NCBI GenBank assembly: GCA_021731345.1
Contig: JAKFXO010000005.1
Span: 1-10,017 of the forward strand
Origin: Candidatus Peribacterales bacterium
GTDB lineage: Bacteria > Patescibacteriota > Gracilibacteria > Peribacterales > Peribacteraceae
DNA: 10,017 nt
Reading direction: 5' to 3'
Shown here: in pieces, positions 1 to 7,204 of the stretch
Layout of the letters: each line of letters begins with the position of its first letter
Position numbering within the stretch: position 1 is the first letter of the stretch
Position numbers and translations under genes: made by a program
The notes under the pieces: model-generated
Seen by the model: only the letters and a program-made list of their open reading frames with translations
Databases searched by the model: none
Told to the model about the DNA's origin: nothing

Positions 1-888
1 CGTCACAAGTTCTGCAACGCGTGTGATGAGCACGGACTTGTTCACCTTATATGGAAGCTCGCTAATGCGGATGATGTAACGGTTACCAACTTCTTCAATG
101 TCAGCTTTGCCGCGGCACACAACGGAACCACGTCCTGTGAGGTATGCCTGCTTCAGAGCCTCGCGGTCGTACACATAACCCGCAGTTGGGAAGTCAGGAC
201 CCTGAACGAATTCAAGAAGATCTTCCACGGTTGCATCTGGATTTTCCGTGAGATGAAGGATGGCAGTCGTGAGTTCGCGAAGGTTGTGAGGTGGGATGTT
301 CGTGGCCATACCGACCGCGATACCGACGGTGCCATTGAGAAGAAGGTTCGGGAGTTTGGACGGAAGAACGGACGGCTCTTTACGCGTACCGTCGTAGTTT
401 GGACGGAACTCAACCGTGTTCTTCTCGATATCCGTGAGAAGTTCATCGGCAACAGTCATCATCTTCGCTTCTGTATAACGCATGGCAGCTGCGTTGTCTC
501 CATCGATAGAACCGAAGTTACCCTGACCGTAGATAAGGGGGTAACGCATGGCGAAGTCCTGAGCCATACGAACAAGTGCTTCGTAGATGGCAGAGTCTCC
601 GTGCGGATGGTACTTACCCATCACGTCACCGACGACGGCTGCACATTTGCGGAACTTGGCCGAAGACCGGAGCCCCATTTCGTGCATCGTATACAGGATG
701 CGACGGTGAACCGGCTTGAGTCCGTCTCTGGCGTCCGGAAGGGCGCGCGAAACGATAACGCTCATCGCGTAGTTGAGGTAGCTCTCCTCCATTTCGGTCA
801 CAATCGCTCGCGGATTGATCTGGCCGATATTCTTGGTATCGAGCGGAGCCTGCTCTTGGTCATCACTCGGGGCGGGGGGTTTCGCCAT
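1..888 (-). CDS. gyrA: DNA gyrase subunit A, N-terminal 296 codons (3' end outside the window)
   Basis: GyrA is the breakage-reunion subunit of gyrase, which introduces negative supercoils with GyrB and ATP. The reverse strand translates without a break from the ATG at 888 to the window edge. Visible landmarks are the core block YAMSVIVSRALPDARDGLKP (residues 40-59), the quinolone-determining stretch HPHGDSAIYEA (94-104), GQGNFGSIDGD (121-131) and AAAMRYTE (133-140), whose Tyr138 aligns with catalytic Tyr122 of E. coli. The offset of 16 is constant, so Ser99 and Glu103 match E. coli Ser83 and Asp87; Glu at the latter position is common in Gram-positive GyrA. The first 30 or so residues are a family-variable acidic extension. 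An in-frame ATG at 915 would add nine residues (MSFFSDAFS), and neither start has a clear Shine-Dalgarno, so the start is uncertain. ParC is a less likely alternative; the C-terminal domain that would decide is not in the window. Confidence 0.95.
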   Translation of the reverse strand, partial: MAKPPAPSDDQEQAPLDTKNIGQINPRAIVTEMEESYLNYAMSVIVSRALPDARDGLKPVHRRILYTMHEMGLRSSAKFRKCAAVVGDVMGKYHPHGDSAIYEALVRMAQDFAMRYPLIYGQGNFGSIDGDNAAAMRYTEAKMMTVADELLTDIEKNTVEFRPNYDGTRKEPSVLPSKLPNLLLNGTVGIAVGMATNIPPHNLRELTTAILHLTENPDATVEDLLEFVQGPDFPTAGYVYDREALKQAYLTGRGSVVCRGKADIEEVGNRYIIRISELPYKVNKSVLITRVAELVT

Positions 889-1017
889 AGAAAATGCGTC
901 AGAAAAGAAGCTCATGGAGGATACCGGAAAGAGTGCAAAAGGGAAGCCCCTTGAAGAAGTCGTTTGTTCAAGGCTACAAGCCATCTTTGACAGAGATGAT
1001 CTTTGGTTTTTGACAAT

Positions 1018-1055
1018 AAAAAAGACCCCTCGCACACATCATGCGTGCAGGGGTC
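1018..1055 (-). terminator. Rho-independent terminator of the 1090-1824 gene
   Basis: Read on the reverse strand, arms GACCCCT and AGGGGTC (1049-1055 and 1024-1030) close a hairpin. Further GC-rich pairing (GCAC with GTGC, one bulged base) lies inside it, and the stem is followed directly by a run of six T. It lies 35 bases after the stop of the unrecognised gene and before gyrA, so it separates gyrA from that gene. Confidence 0.8.
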
Positions 1056-1089
1056 AGGGGCTTCTTTCGGTCGGCATCATGCAGACGCA

Positions 1090-1824
1090 CTAGTTGCACA
1101 GCTCACGCGGCAGTTCTTTTCGAAACCAGTTCTCGAAGTACATCTCCGCACCGTGAATCCGGGTTTCATCAACCGAGAACCACAGAGAACGGAAATCAGC
1201 GCTGCGTTCGCGTGACCCAGGATAGATTTTCCCGGTCTGATCGACGAACAGGATCTTCGATCCAGAGGCAACTGCGACGAAGCGGCCAGACGGAGCAACG
1301 ACAATCTCGTGACGATCTCCCTTCTGAAGGTAGTCGGCCAGCGAGAATGCCACGAGACCATCGAGGTCTCCAGGATCAAATCCCTCGTGATCATCGCAGA
1401 GGTAGAGACTGGCGCCACGGAGAACCGCGATGACATCCTCTTGTGGCACCGAGACGATGTCCTCGGGGCTACGCAGTTCGTGCTCACGATAGCGGAACCA
1501 TCGAGACACCTCGTTTGGCACACTCGTGGCACCGCGGAGAGGAACGACCTGTTTCGCTGCATAGTCGATGACGAGCTGAGCACCTCCGATCTGCAGAGCT
1601 CCAGCATCTTGGAAGAGCTGAAGTTTTACAGGACCTTCGGTGCCGATCTCAGAACTGAGATCAGCGTCCATCGACCATCCACCGAGAATCTTACGACCGA
1701 GTTCATCGGCCTCGTACACCATCAGGCAAGATCCGAAGATCCGCCCAATTTTGTCCTCGCACCACGGTGCGAGGGCACGGAGTTCGCGTGCGACGAACCC
1801 CATAGGGAACGAACTGACATTCAT
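1090..1824 (-). CDS. Unrecognised 244-residue protein
   Basis: I do not recognise this protein. The reverse-strand frame is open back to 1908, but I start it at the ATG at 1824 because AAGGAA lies six bases upstream (1831-1836). That is the only convincing Shine-Dalgarno in the window, and the extra 28 residues look like translated leader. The protein is soluble-looking, with no signal peptide or long hydrophobic segment. Residues 172-200 (HEIVVAPSGRF, then a strand ending ILFVDQTGKIY) alternate in the way of a beta-propeller blade, and residues 130-143 and 80-96 are also strand-like. A WD40/propeller-like fold is therefore possible but unproven. The C-terminus is aromatic and charged (YFENWFRKELPRELCN). 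It is a single-gene unit with a terminator after it, divergent from the membrane acyltransferase gene. Confidence 0.7.
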   Translation of the reverse strand: MNVSSFPMGFVARELRALAPWCEDKIGRIFGSCLMVYEADELGRKILGGWSMDADLSSEIGTEGPVKLQLFQDAGALQIGGAQLVIDYAAKQVVPLRGATSVPNEVSRWFRYREHELRSPEDIVSVPQEDVIAVLRGASLYLCDDHEGFDPGDLDGLVAFSLADYLQKGDRHEIVVAPSGRFVAVASGSKILFVDQTGKIYPGSRERSADFRSLWFSVDETRIHGAEMYFENWFRKELPRELCN

Positions 1825-1891
1825 GACGACTTCCTTGAGACAGGGACTGGGGCGAGTCGGCAACAATACCGACATGTGAAAGAGCTGTACG

Positions 1892-1919
1892 AAGCTACGA
1901 GTTTTCATGAAAATGTCAA
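1892..1919 (-). promoter_or_regulatory. Possible promoter of the 1090-1824 gene
   Basis: The reverse strand has a perfect -35 TTGACA (1914-1919), 16 bases, then TAGCTT (1892-1897), a weak -10 that keeps TA and the final T. It would give a leader of about 60 bases to the start at 1824. The -35 is strong and the -10 is doubtful. Confidence 0.45.
1902..1913. repeat. Perfect 12-bp palindrome in a divergent intergenic region
   Basis: TTTTCATGAAAA is fully self-complementary. It sits inside the -35/-10 spacer of the reverse promoter and 20 bases upstream of the forward -10 at 1933, which is where an operator shared by the two divergent genes could lie. No regulator is encoded in the window. Confidence 0.45.
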
Positions 1920-1932
1920 GGCTCTAAGAAGC

Positions 1933-1938
1933 TAGAAT
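1933..1938 (+). promoter_or_regulatory. -10 element TAGAAT, predicted leaderless start
   Basis: TAGAAT matches the bacterial -10 consensus at five of six positions and ends six bases before the ATG at 1945, so transcription would start on or next to the start codon. No good -35 is seen 16-18 bases upstream, and there is no Shine-Dalgarno. Confidence 0.55.
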
Positions 1939-1944
1939 GCCTTC

Positions 1945-2670
1945 ATGGAACAAACCGCAAAAAGGTATCCAGAGCTTGATCTACTGCGTGCAGGAGCCGT
2001 TTTGGCGATGATTTCGTATCACGTCTGCTTCGACCTCTCCTTCTATTATGGGTATGACCTCAGTATCGACGCAGGAATCTTCCGGTTCTTTGCCCATGCA
2101 ACTGCAAGCCTGTTTCTCGTACTCACAGGCATCTGTTTCGTCATCTCTTTCGAGCGCACTGCCCCAGAGGTACGACTGAAAAAATATCTGAAGCGCGCAT
2201 CCATAGTACTTGCCGGAGCAATGACCGTGACACTCGTGACATGGCTTTTCGATCCACAAACATTTGTCGTGTTTGGCATTTTACATCTCATAGGAGTCGC
2301 TGCACTGATTCAGTATCTCGTACGTCCGCTCAAACGTTGGAACGTACTACCCGGTGTACTCATATTTTCGACTGCGCTGTTTCTACCGACAGGAAATATT
2401 TCGACTCCACTCTTGTTACCGCTCGGCATCATGAATGAAGGATTTAGCTCCGTTGATTACTATCCCCTGCTTCCGTGGCTCGGGCCGATCTTCATCGGGA
2501 TGGGCATCGGAGATTTTTTCTATACGCCAGAGCGAAGCGACCTACTGTCATTTCTTGATACATACAGATGGCCTTCGTGGCTGCTCTGGATAGGCAGAAA
2601 GTCACTTCTGATCTACTTCGTCCACCAGCCAATCGCACTCCTTCTACTATGGCTGCTGCTCGGCAGGTAG
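1945..2670 (+). CDS. DUF1624 / HGSNAT-like membrane acyltransferase
   Basis: This is a 241-residue, very hydrophobic protein with about six to seven predicted membrane segments. It has the marks of the DUF1624 (heparan-alpha-glucosaminide N-acetyltransferase catalytic-like) family. These are an N-terminal RYPELDLLRAGAVLAMISYH with His26 at the end of the first segment, an FFAHATASLFLVLTGICF stretch (48-65), DYYPLLPWLG (171-180), and a C-terminal WIGRKSLLIYFVHQP (215-229) with His228. Family members are thought to transfer acetyl or other acyl groups to sugars across or at the membrane. The bacterial substrate is unknown, and a cell-envelope glycan is only an inference. His26 and His228 are candidate active-site residues by position. 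The length is normal for small bacterial members. It starts immediately after a -10-like hexamer, and its stop codon TAG forms part of the next gene's -10. Confidence 0.85.
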   Translation: MEQTAKRYPELDLLRAGAVLAMISYHVCFDLSFYYGYDLSIDAGIFRFFAHATASLFLVLTGICFVISFERTAPEVRLKKYLKRASIVLAGAMTVTLVTWLFDPQTFVVFGILHLIGVAALIQYLVRPLKRWNVLPGVLIFSTALFLPTGNISTPLLLPLGIMNEGFSSVDYYPLLPWLGPIFIGMGIGDFFYTPERSDLLSFLDTYRWPSWLLWIGRKSLLIYFVHQPIALLLLWLLLGR

Positions 2671-2673
2671 AAT
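2668..2673 (+). promoter_or_regulatory. -10 element TAGAAT made partly from a stop codon, predicted leaderless start of rsmI
   Basis: The TAG stop codon of the upstream gene is also the first half of TAGAAT. The hexamer ends seven bases before the rsmI ATG. It is the same hexamer at nearly the same distance as at 1933-1938. No clear -35 is present. Confidence 0.5.
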
Positions 2674-2680
2674 CCTCGCA

Positions 2681-3358
2681 ATGCTTTCCATCGTTTCGGT
2701 CCCCATCGGCAACTTAGGTGACATCACGGTGCGCGCAAAAGAAGTGCTGGAGAAATGCACCGCAGTCATTTGTGAAGACACGCGCGTGACGGGACAACTA
2801 CTGAAACTTCTTGGTCTTCCGAAAAAAGAATTCATTTCGTTTCACGGATATACCGATGATGGAAAAGCTGGATGGATCGTCGAGCGTCTCAAAAAAGGAG
2901 ATCATCTCGTCCTTGTTTCTGACGCCGGAACTCCGGGCATTTCTGATCCTGGATACGTGGTCGTATCAAAAGTTCGTGCCTCCGGTGAAGCGATGGAAGT
3001 GATTCCGGGCGCATCTGCTTTTTTGGCTGCCCTTAGCCTTTCCGGGCTTCCTATCAACCAGTTCTCGTACCTCGGTTTTCTGCCGATCAAGAAAGGACGG
3101 CAGACACTTCTGCAGTCACTCAAGACAGAAGAAAAAACAATTGTGTTCTACGAGTCACCACATCGCATCGAAAAAACTCTCTCAGAATTTTCGAACATCT
3201 TTGCCGAACAACCAGAGCGAAAAATTGTGATCTGTCGCGAACTCACAAAGATGCACGAACAAACAATCGCCACGACGATCAGCGGACTCAGCGAAGCCGC
3301 AAAAACACTCACGGTGAAGGGGGAATTCGTGATCGTTTTTGCTGGAGCTGAAGGTTAA
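2681..3358 (+). CDS. rsmI: 16S rRNA (cytidine-1402-2'-O)-methyltransferase RsmI, short form
   Basis: RsmI uses S-adenosylmethionine to methylate the ribose of C1402 in the ribosomal P site. The tetrapyrrole-methylase fold is complete: VPIGNLGDIT (7-16), VICEDTRVTG (29-38), LVSDAGTPGISDPG (78-91), VIPGASAFLAAL (107-118), FYESPHRI (156-163) and VICRELTKMHE (183-193), ending in KGEFVIVFAG (213-222). At 225 residues it is about 60 shorter than E. coli RsmI (286), and it stops where the methylase domain ends, so the C-terminal helix-turn-helix-like domain is missing. Short forms are known in other bacteria. The ATG at 2681 is chosen because the N-terminal strand starts there and nothing in-frame lies upstream. 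Its 3' end overlaps the convergent peptidase gene by four bases. Confidence 0.95.
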   Translation: MLSIVSVPIGNLGDITVRAKEVLEKCTAVICEDTRVTGQLLKLLGLPKKEFISFHGYTDDGKAGWIVERLKKGDHLVLVSDAGTPGISDPGYVVVSKVRASGEAMEVIPGASAFLAALSLSGLPINQFSYLGFLPIKKGRQTLLQSLKTEEKTIVFYESPHRIEKTLSEFSNIFAEQPERKIVICRELTKMHEQTIATTISGLSEAAKTLTVKGEFVIVFAGAEG

Positions 3359-5124
3359 CGTGGAGGGAGAATCGACGTCGGATTGACGTGGACTCCGTCC
3401 TTCGTGATTTCAAGGTGCAAGTGTGCACCAGTCGTCATGTATCCAGCACCTCGGGTACCCGGACGACCACCGGAAAGACCGACCATTTGGCCTGCACTCA
3501 CGATGTCACCCTGCTTCACAAATGACGATGAAACGTGTCCGTAGAGCGATGCGTAGCCATTTCGGTGACCGATGAGGATGTAGCTATATCCCGTAAGTCC
3601 GCCGTCCTTAAACGCAAACACCACACCATCAGACACCGAACGCACAGGCGTCGCCTGCGGTACCGCAATATCGACAGCACGATGTGGAACACCGAACACG
3701 GCTTCGTACGAGAGATCAAAATATCCGGCGGTAATCGGACCGCTCACAGGCCACAAGAAAATCGGTGGAAGATCACCACCGAGTTCATACTGCTTTGCAG
3801 CTTTTTCTGCCTCTTCGGTTTTAGCAACAATCTGCTTTTGAAGTTCTGCAATCTTTGGATCAAACGTGGCAATCTCAGCTGCCAATTTTTTACGTTCGAT
3901 CGTCGCTTCGTCCGCACGAAGTTTGGCGCGAATATATGCCTCAGCAAGATCAGCAGGTACGCCGTCTTTCATGTACGTCAGCGTTGCATCAATGAACGCG
4001 ATATCGGCTTTGGTACGCACAATTTTGGCTACGGTTAGCTCGCTACCACTCGCCGCCTGCTGTGACTCAAGCGTGGCTAGCTCCGACACCAAATTGCCGC
4101 GTGTCAGCTTCTTGAGTTCGATTTTTTGATAGAGTTTTTTGTCACTATCCTTTGCGGCAGTCGCTGCCTGAAATGCTTTTTCGGCCGCAGTTTCTAGGAG
4201 CTGCATCGCGGTATCTTTACGAGTGATGGTGTCACGCTGCTCCTCGAGCGTCTTCATCTCAACCTTGAGCGGACCAGTCGTGTCTTCAAGCTTCTTGAGC
4301 TTGGACTTTTTAAGCTCTTCATTAATCTGCACAAGACTCGTCTGCATGAGTGCGATGCGTGCATTTGCTTCACTCGCTTCCTGTGCAACGTATTGCAGCT
4401 CTTCTTCCGTCAGCTTTTTTTCTTTCCAACTGTTATCGATGAACTGAGATTTTTCATCGACGATCGTCGCAATACTGCGGTGTTCGTTTTCCAGGAGTTG
4501 CAGTTCGGCAGCGTAATCATTGGCCACTTCTTTCAGACGTTCCTGCACTTTGTCTGACTCACTGACAAGCACACGAACCTGACCCAAAAACTGTGTTCGA
4601 GCCTTCAGGACGGCGTCGAATGCGAGTGCATCATCAATGCTGTCGCCGAGTGAACCACGAATGACCTGTTTCAAAAGCGGACCGCCGGCAGCAGGGCCAG
4701 ATTCATGAAGAGCGATGTTCTTGCTCGTCATGTACCTGAGAAAGCGGATGAAATCATCACGCTGTCCGAGTGCGACAGAGTCATAGAACGCTTTGGTTTC
4801 CTCGGTTGCCTGTAGCTGACCCTGCAATGCCTCCACGAATGCACGATGTTCGGTAATGTGCTCGCGGATCACTTTGCGTTGCTGTGAGGCCTTCTCAAGG
4901 TCTTTGCGAGCACTCGCTACTTTGCCGTCGAACTGCGCTAACACTTGCTCAAGCGTCGCACGTTTTTTTGTCGTTGCCGCGGCTGCATGCCACAGCTGGT
5001 TGAACTCATCTTTGGCAGTCAAAAGCTGCGCATCATCCGTTGCCGCAATCACCGACAGCGGAACCATCAGCGCGAGGCCGAGAGCAATCCATGTGGTTCT
5101 GTGTGTGTTTGAGCCAAAAGACAT
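3355..5124 (-). CDS. Secreted coiled-coil M23 metallopeptidase (EnvC/NlpD-like murein hydrolase or activator)
   Basis: This is a 589-residue protein of the peptidoglycan-remodelling type. A hydrophobic segment at about residues 11-28 (ALGLALMVPLSVIAA) is a signal peptide or membrane anchor. A long, Ala/Glu/Lys-rich region at about 35-450 has heptad-like coiled coils, and the C-terminal LytM/M23 domain starts near 455 (FLWPVSGPITAGYF). Both zinc motifs are intact: HxxxD with His481 and Asp485, and HLH with His568 and His570. The domain therefore looks like an active zinc endopeptidase rather than a degenerate EnvC activator, although it could work as either. The frame stays open to 5409, but the first 95 residues would overlap ruvA on the other strand. 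I choose 5124 because the signal sequence follows and TATACT lies just upstream. The gene is divergent from ruvA and convergent with rsmI. Confidence 0.9.
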   Translation of the reverse strand: MSFGSNTHRTTWIALGLALMVPLSVIAATDDAQLLTAKDEFNQLWHAAAATTKKRATLEQVLAQFDGKVASARKDLEKASQQRKVIREHITEHRAFVEALQGQLQATEETKAFYDSVALGQRDDFIRFLRYMTSKNIALHESGPAAGGPLLKQVIRGSLGDSIDDALAFDAVLKARTQFLGQVRVLVSESDKVQERLKEVANDYAAELQLLENEHRSIATIVDEKSQFIDNSWKEKKLTEEELQYVAQEASEANARIALMQTSLVQINEELKKSKLKKLEDTTGPLKVEMKTLEEQRDTITRKDTAMQLLETAAEKAFQAATAAKDSDKKLYQKIELKKLTRGNLVSELATLESQQAASGSELTVAKIVRTKADIAFIDATLTYMKDGVPADLAEAYIRAKLRADEATIERKKLAAEIATFDPKIAELQKQIVAKTEEAEKAAKQYELGGDLPPIFLWPVSGPITAGYFDLSYEAVFGVPHRAVDIAVPQATPVRSVSDGVVFAFKDGGLTGYSYILIGHRNGYASLYGHVSSSFVKQGDIVSAGQMVGLSGGRPGTRGAGYMTTGAHLHLEITKDGVHVNPTSILPPR

Positions 5125-5130
5125 CAGGAC

Positions 5131-5136
5131 AGTATA
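5131..5136 (-). promoter_or_regulatory. Extended -10 TGGTATACT, predicted leaderless start of the M23 gene
   Basis: On the reverse strand TATACT (five of six to consensus) is preceded by TGG, making a TGn extended -10. It ends six bases before the ATG at 5124. The -35 region is poor (TTCTAA at a 17-base spacing). No Shine-Dalgarno could fit in the predicted transcript. Confidence 0.6.
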
Positions 5137-5233
5137 CCATAAAAACGTTCTTTTTAGAAGACCGTAAAACAGCCATGATTGTAGGAAATTGCCCTTGGAA
5201 CAAAGCTCGGAAAAGTAAAGACAGAAGAAGCGG

Positions 5234-5257
5234 CGTAGCAGATCAAATTTTGCTACG
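5234..5257. repeat. Inverted repeat CGTAGCA-N10-TGCTACG over the ruvA -10
   Basis: The seven-base arms at 5234-5240 and 5251-5257 are exact inverted copies. The right arm overlaps the ruvA -10 hexamer (5254-5259), as a repressor site would. The spacing differs from the E. coli LexA box (CTGT-N8-ACAG) and from the Gram-positive box, so any SOS link is speculation. Confidence 0.4.
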
Positions 5258-5259
5258 AT
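5254..5259 (+). promoter_or_regulatory. -10 element TACGAT, predicted leaderless start of ruvA
   Basis: TACGAT (four of six to consensus, with TA and AT kept) ends seven bases before the ruvA ATG. There is no recognisable -35 and no Shine-Dalgarno. The rest of the 142-base divergent intergenic region shows nothing else I can name. Confidence 0.45.
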
Positions 5260-5266
5260 CCGGACG

Positions 5267-5848
5267 ATGCTGTACGCACTTACAGGGACCGTCCAAAAAC
5301 TCGATATACCGCACGTCGCGGTGGACGTCTCTGGAGTCTCATATCTTGTTTCCGTTCCACACCCAGTGTGGGACTCTTTACAGAGCGGCGAGACAACAAC
5401 GGTCATCATCTACACGCTCGTGCGAGAAGATCGGCTGGATCTCTTCGGTTTCAGAAATGCGAACGACCGAGCGTTCTTCGTGGCTCTCCTGAACCTCTCT
5501 GGCATCGGTCCAAAACTTGGCCTTGAGCTCAGTTCCATTCCACGAGAAATGCTCGTAGAAGCAGCGGAAAAAGAGGACGCCGGCATTCTCTCAAGCATCA
5601 AGGGAGTCGGGCGAAAAACGGCTGAAAAACTCTTGGTCGACCTCAAATCGATGTTCGAGAAACATCCTGAGTGGGCCGCACTCGTTTCAGCACCGGGAGA
5701 ATCACGCGCAAATTTCGACGCCGATGCTATCGCAGCACTTACGTCACTCGGTTACGATCAGCCGTCAGTTTTGGATGCACTTAAGAAAATCCCGACAAAA
5801 CTAAAGCGCACGGAAGACCGTGTCGCGGCCGCACTTCGCTCTCTCTGA
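5267..5848 (+). CDS. ruvA: Holliday junction branch migration protein RuvA
   Basis: RuvA binds four-way DNA junctions as a tetramer and loads the RuvB motor for branch migration in recombinational repair. The 193 residues cover all three domains. An N-terminal OB fold (1-62, from MLYALTGTV to LDLFGF) has acidic-pin residues Glu54 and Asp55. Tandem helix-hairpin-helix motifs lie at about 75-90 (LSGIGPKLGLEL) and 109-127 (SSIKGVGRKTAEKLLVDLK), and a C-terminal RuvB-binding domain at about 150-193 includes DAIAALTSLGYDQPSVLDAL. The length is close to the family norm. The start is fixed by the conserved first strand. ruvB and ruvC are not adjacent; pgi follows after 13 bases, probably on the same transcript. 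The inverted repeat over its -10 suggests control. Confidence 0.97.
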   Translation: MLYALTGTVQKLDIPHVAVDVSGVSYLVSVPHPVWDSLQSGETTTVIIYTLVREDRLDLFGFRNANDRAFFVALLNLSGIGPKLGLELSSIPREMLVEAAEKEDAGILSSIKGVGRKTAEKLLVDLKSMFEKHPEWAALVSAPGESRANFDADAIAALTSLGYDQPSVLDALKKIPTKLKRTEDRVAAALRSL

Positions 5849-5861
5849 CCCCCTTCTCTCC

Positions 5862-7145
5862 ATGCTCACTCTCGACATCAAAGGCGTTCTCGCAAAAACC
5901 ATCACTCCAAGTCATGGAATTCCCGACAGCGAGTTTGCAGCGGTGCGCACATCCATGCGTCGCTATACCGAAGAATGGCTTTCTGAACGCGAAAAAGGCA
6001 TGCATGGCTGGTCCATGAATCCGTACGATAAAGATGCGATTAAGGAGGTCAATCACCTCGTCGATGGACTGAAAGCCGAGAATATTCAGACCGTTGTTTG
6101 GATCGGTATCGGTGGAAGCGGACTTGGTCCGAAAGTCATTCAAGAAATTTTTGAGTCTCCAAAAACTCCTGCCTTCGTCGTTGTCGATACGGTTGATCCA
6201 GCGACTCTACAGATGCATCTGGATCTCATTGATTGGAAAAACTCTCTCATCGTTGTCGTCAGTAAATCTGGCTCAACGCTAGAGACGATGTCAGCATTCT
6301 TCGCATGCTTTGAGCGGCTCAAGTCTGCGGTAAAAACGCATCCTGGTAACCGTGTCATCGCCATCACTGATCCTGAAGGTGGGCCACTGCGCGCATTCGC
6401 AAAACAGAACCGCATCCACGCACTCTCTATTCCGCCAAACGTCGGAGGACGCTTCAGTATTTTTACGCCAGTCGGACTACTCGCTATCGGACTTCTCAAT
6501 GCGGACATCAATCAGTTCGTGCGCGGAGCGAAAGAAATGGACACGTATTGCCAAGAAACAACGATGGCCAGAAACCCTGCCGCATCACTCGCCGCAGTGC
6601 AGTATTTGCTGGATACAAAACGTAATTATCCGATTCGAGTCATCATGCCTTACGGTGACAGATTGCAGTCCATGGCACGCTGGGAACAGCAGCTGCTTGC
6701 CGAAAGTTTGGGTAAGACAGATGGCTTCAATCCTATTCCTGTAGCAGCAATCGGCACGCAAGATCAGCACTCGCTTCTGCAGCAATGGATGGCTGGTCCA
6801 CGAAAAAGCTGGCATCTTTTCCTCCGTGAACTTGATAAGCCACGACTCGAAGTTCCAAAAAATCTTCCGGATGCATTTGCCTACATCGGCGGCAAAACAT
6901 TCGGTCAACTCCTTGATGCATGTTACGAAGGCACGAGCCAAGCGCTCACATCGGTGAAGCGTCCACACGTCACGCTCTCACTGCAGCGGCTTGATGAATA
7001 TCACATCGGACAACTCTTCTTCCTTTTCATGGCGGAAGTGGTCTATCTCGGAAAGCTCTATCGCATCGATATTTACGGTCAGCCAGCAGTCGAAATTGGA
7101 AAGCAGATCACGAAAGGCATTCTTTCAAAAGGACAGTCTGCGTGA
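5862..7145 (+). CDS. pgi: Glucose-6-phosphate isomerase
   Basis: This enzyme interconverts glucose 6-phosphate and fructose 6-phosphate in glycolysis and gluconeogenesis. The protein is the short bacterial form, 427 residues from the ATG at 5862. Signatures are WIGIGGSGLGPK (80-91), the phosphate-binding SKSGSTLET (134-142), PPNVGGRFSIFTPVG (191-205), WEQQLLAESLGK (274-285) with catalytic Glu281, TQDQHS (299-304) with His303, and YGQPAVEIGK (405-414) with Lys414. In that last motif Gly406 replaces the usual Asp/Asn/Thr/His of the family pattern. The catalytic residues are all present, so activity is expected. The frame continues back to a GTG at 5820 inside ruvA, but 5862 avoids a long overlap. 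No Shine-Dalgarno is seen; translation may depend on coupling with ruvA, 13 bases upstream. Confidence 0.95.
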   Translation: MLTLDIKGVLAKTITPSHGIPDSEFAAVRTSMRRYTEEWLSEREKGMHGWSMNPYDKDAIKEVNHLVDGLKAENIQTVVWIGIGGSGLGPKVIQEIFESPKTPAFVVVDTVDPATLQMHLDLIDWKNSLIVVVSKSGSTLETMSAFFACFERLKSAVKTHPGNRVIAITDPEGGPLRAFAKQNRIHALSIPPNVGGRFSIFTPVGLLAIGLLNADINQFVRGAKEMDTYCQETTMARNPAASLAAVQYLLDTKRNYPIRVIMPYGDRLQSMARWEQQLLAESLGKTDGFNPIPVAAIGTQDQHSLLQQWMAGPRKSWHLFLRELDKPRLEVPKNLPDAFAYIGGKTFGQLLDACYEGTSQALTSVKRPHVTLSLQRLDEYHIGQLFFLFMAEVVYLGKLYRIDIYGQPAVEIGKQITKGILSKGQSA

Positions 7146-7170
7146 CGACAGACAGACGAGTTGCTATACT
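7142..7170 (+). promoter_or_regulatory. Promoter of the thioredoxin operon, overlapping the pgi stop
   Basis: GTGACG (7142-7147, four of six to the -35 consensus), a 17-base spacer, then TATACT (7165-7170) preceded by TGC, an extended -10. The predicted start near 7177 gives a leader of about 28 bases to the ATG at 7205, with no Shine-Dalgarno. The -35 overlaps the pgi TGA stop. Confidence 0.6.
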
Positions 7171-7204
7171 AAGGTTGATTTCTAAACTATCCCCCTCGAT
7201 CCAC

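Noticed and set aside
939..952. Small hairpin AAGGG-GCTT-CCCTT upstream of gyrA
   Set aside because: The stem is only five pairs and lies between the terminator and the gyrA start with no clear partner signal; probably chance.
253..954. Long forward open frame (233 codons) across the gyrA region
   Set aside because: It is antisense to gyrA, whose reverse-strand translation has every family motif; the forward product has none.
1309..1935. Forward open frame of 208 codons opposite the unrecognised gene
   Set aside because: The reverse frame has a Shine-Dalgarno, promoter and terminator; the forward one has no such signals and a charged, low-plausibility sequence.
3535..4038. Forward open frame of 167 codons inside the M23 gene
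   Set aside because: It is antisense to the peptidase domain and coiled coil and has no recognisable features.
5125..5409. N-terminal extension of the M23 peptidase by 95 residues
   Set aside because: It would overlap ruvA on the opposite strand and bury the signal peptide inside the protein; the start at 5124 has a -10 directly upstream.
5820..5861. GTG start that would extend pgi back into ruvA
   Set aside because: The 14 extra residues come from ruvA codons, and the usual N-terminus of short PGIs fits the ATG at 5862.
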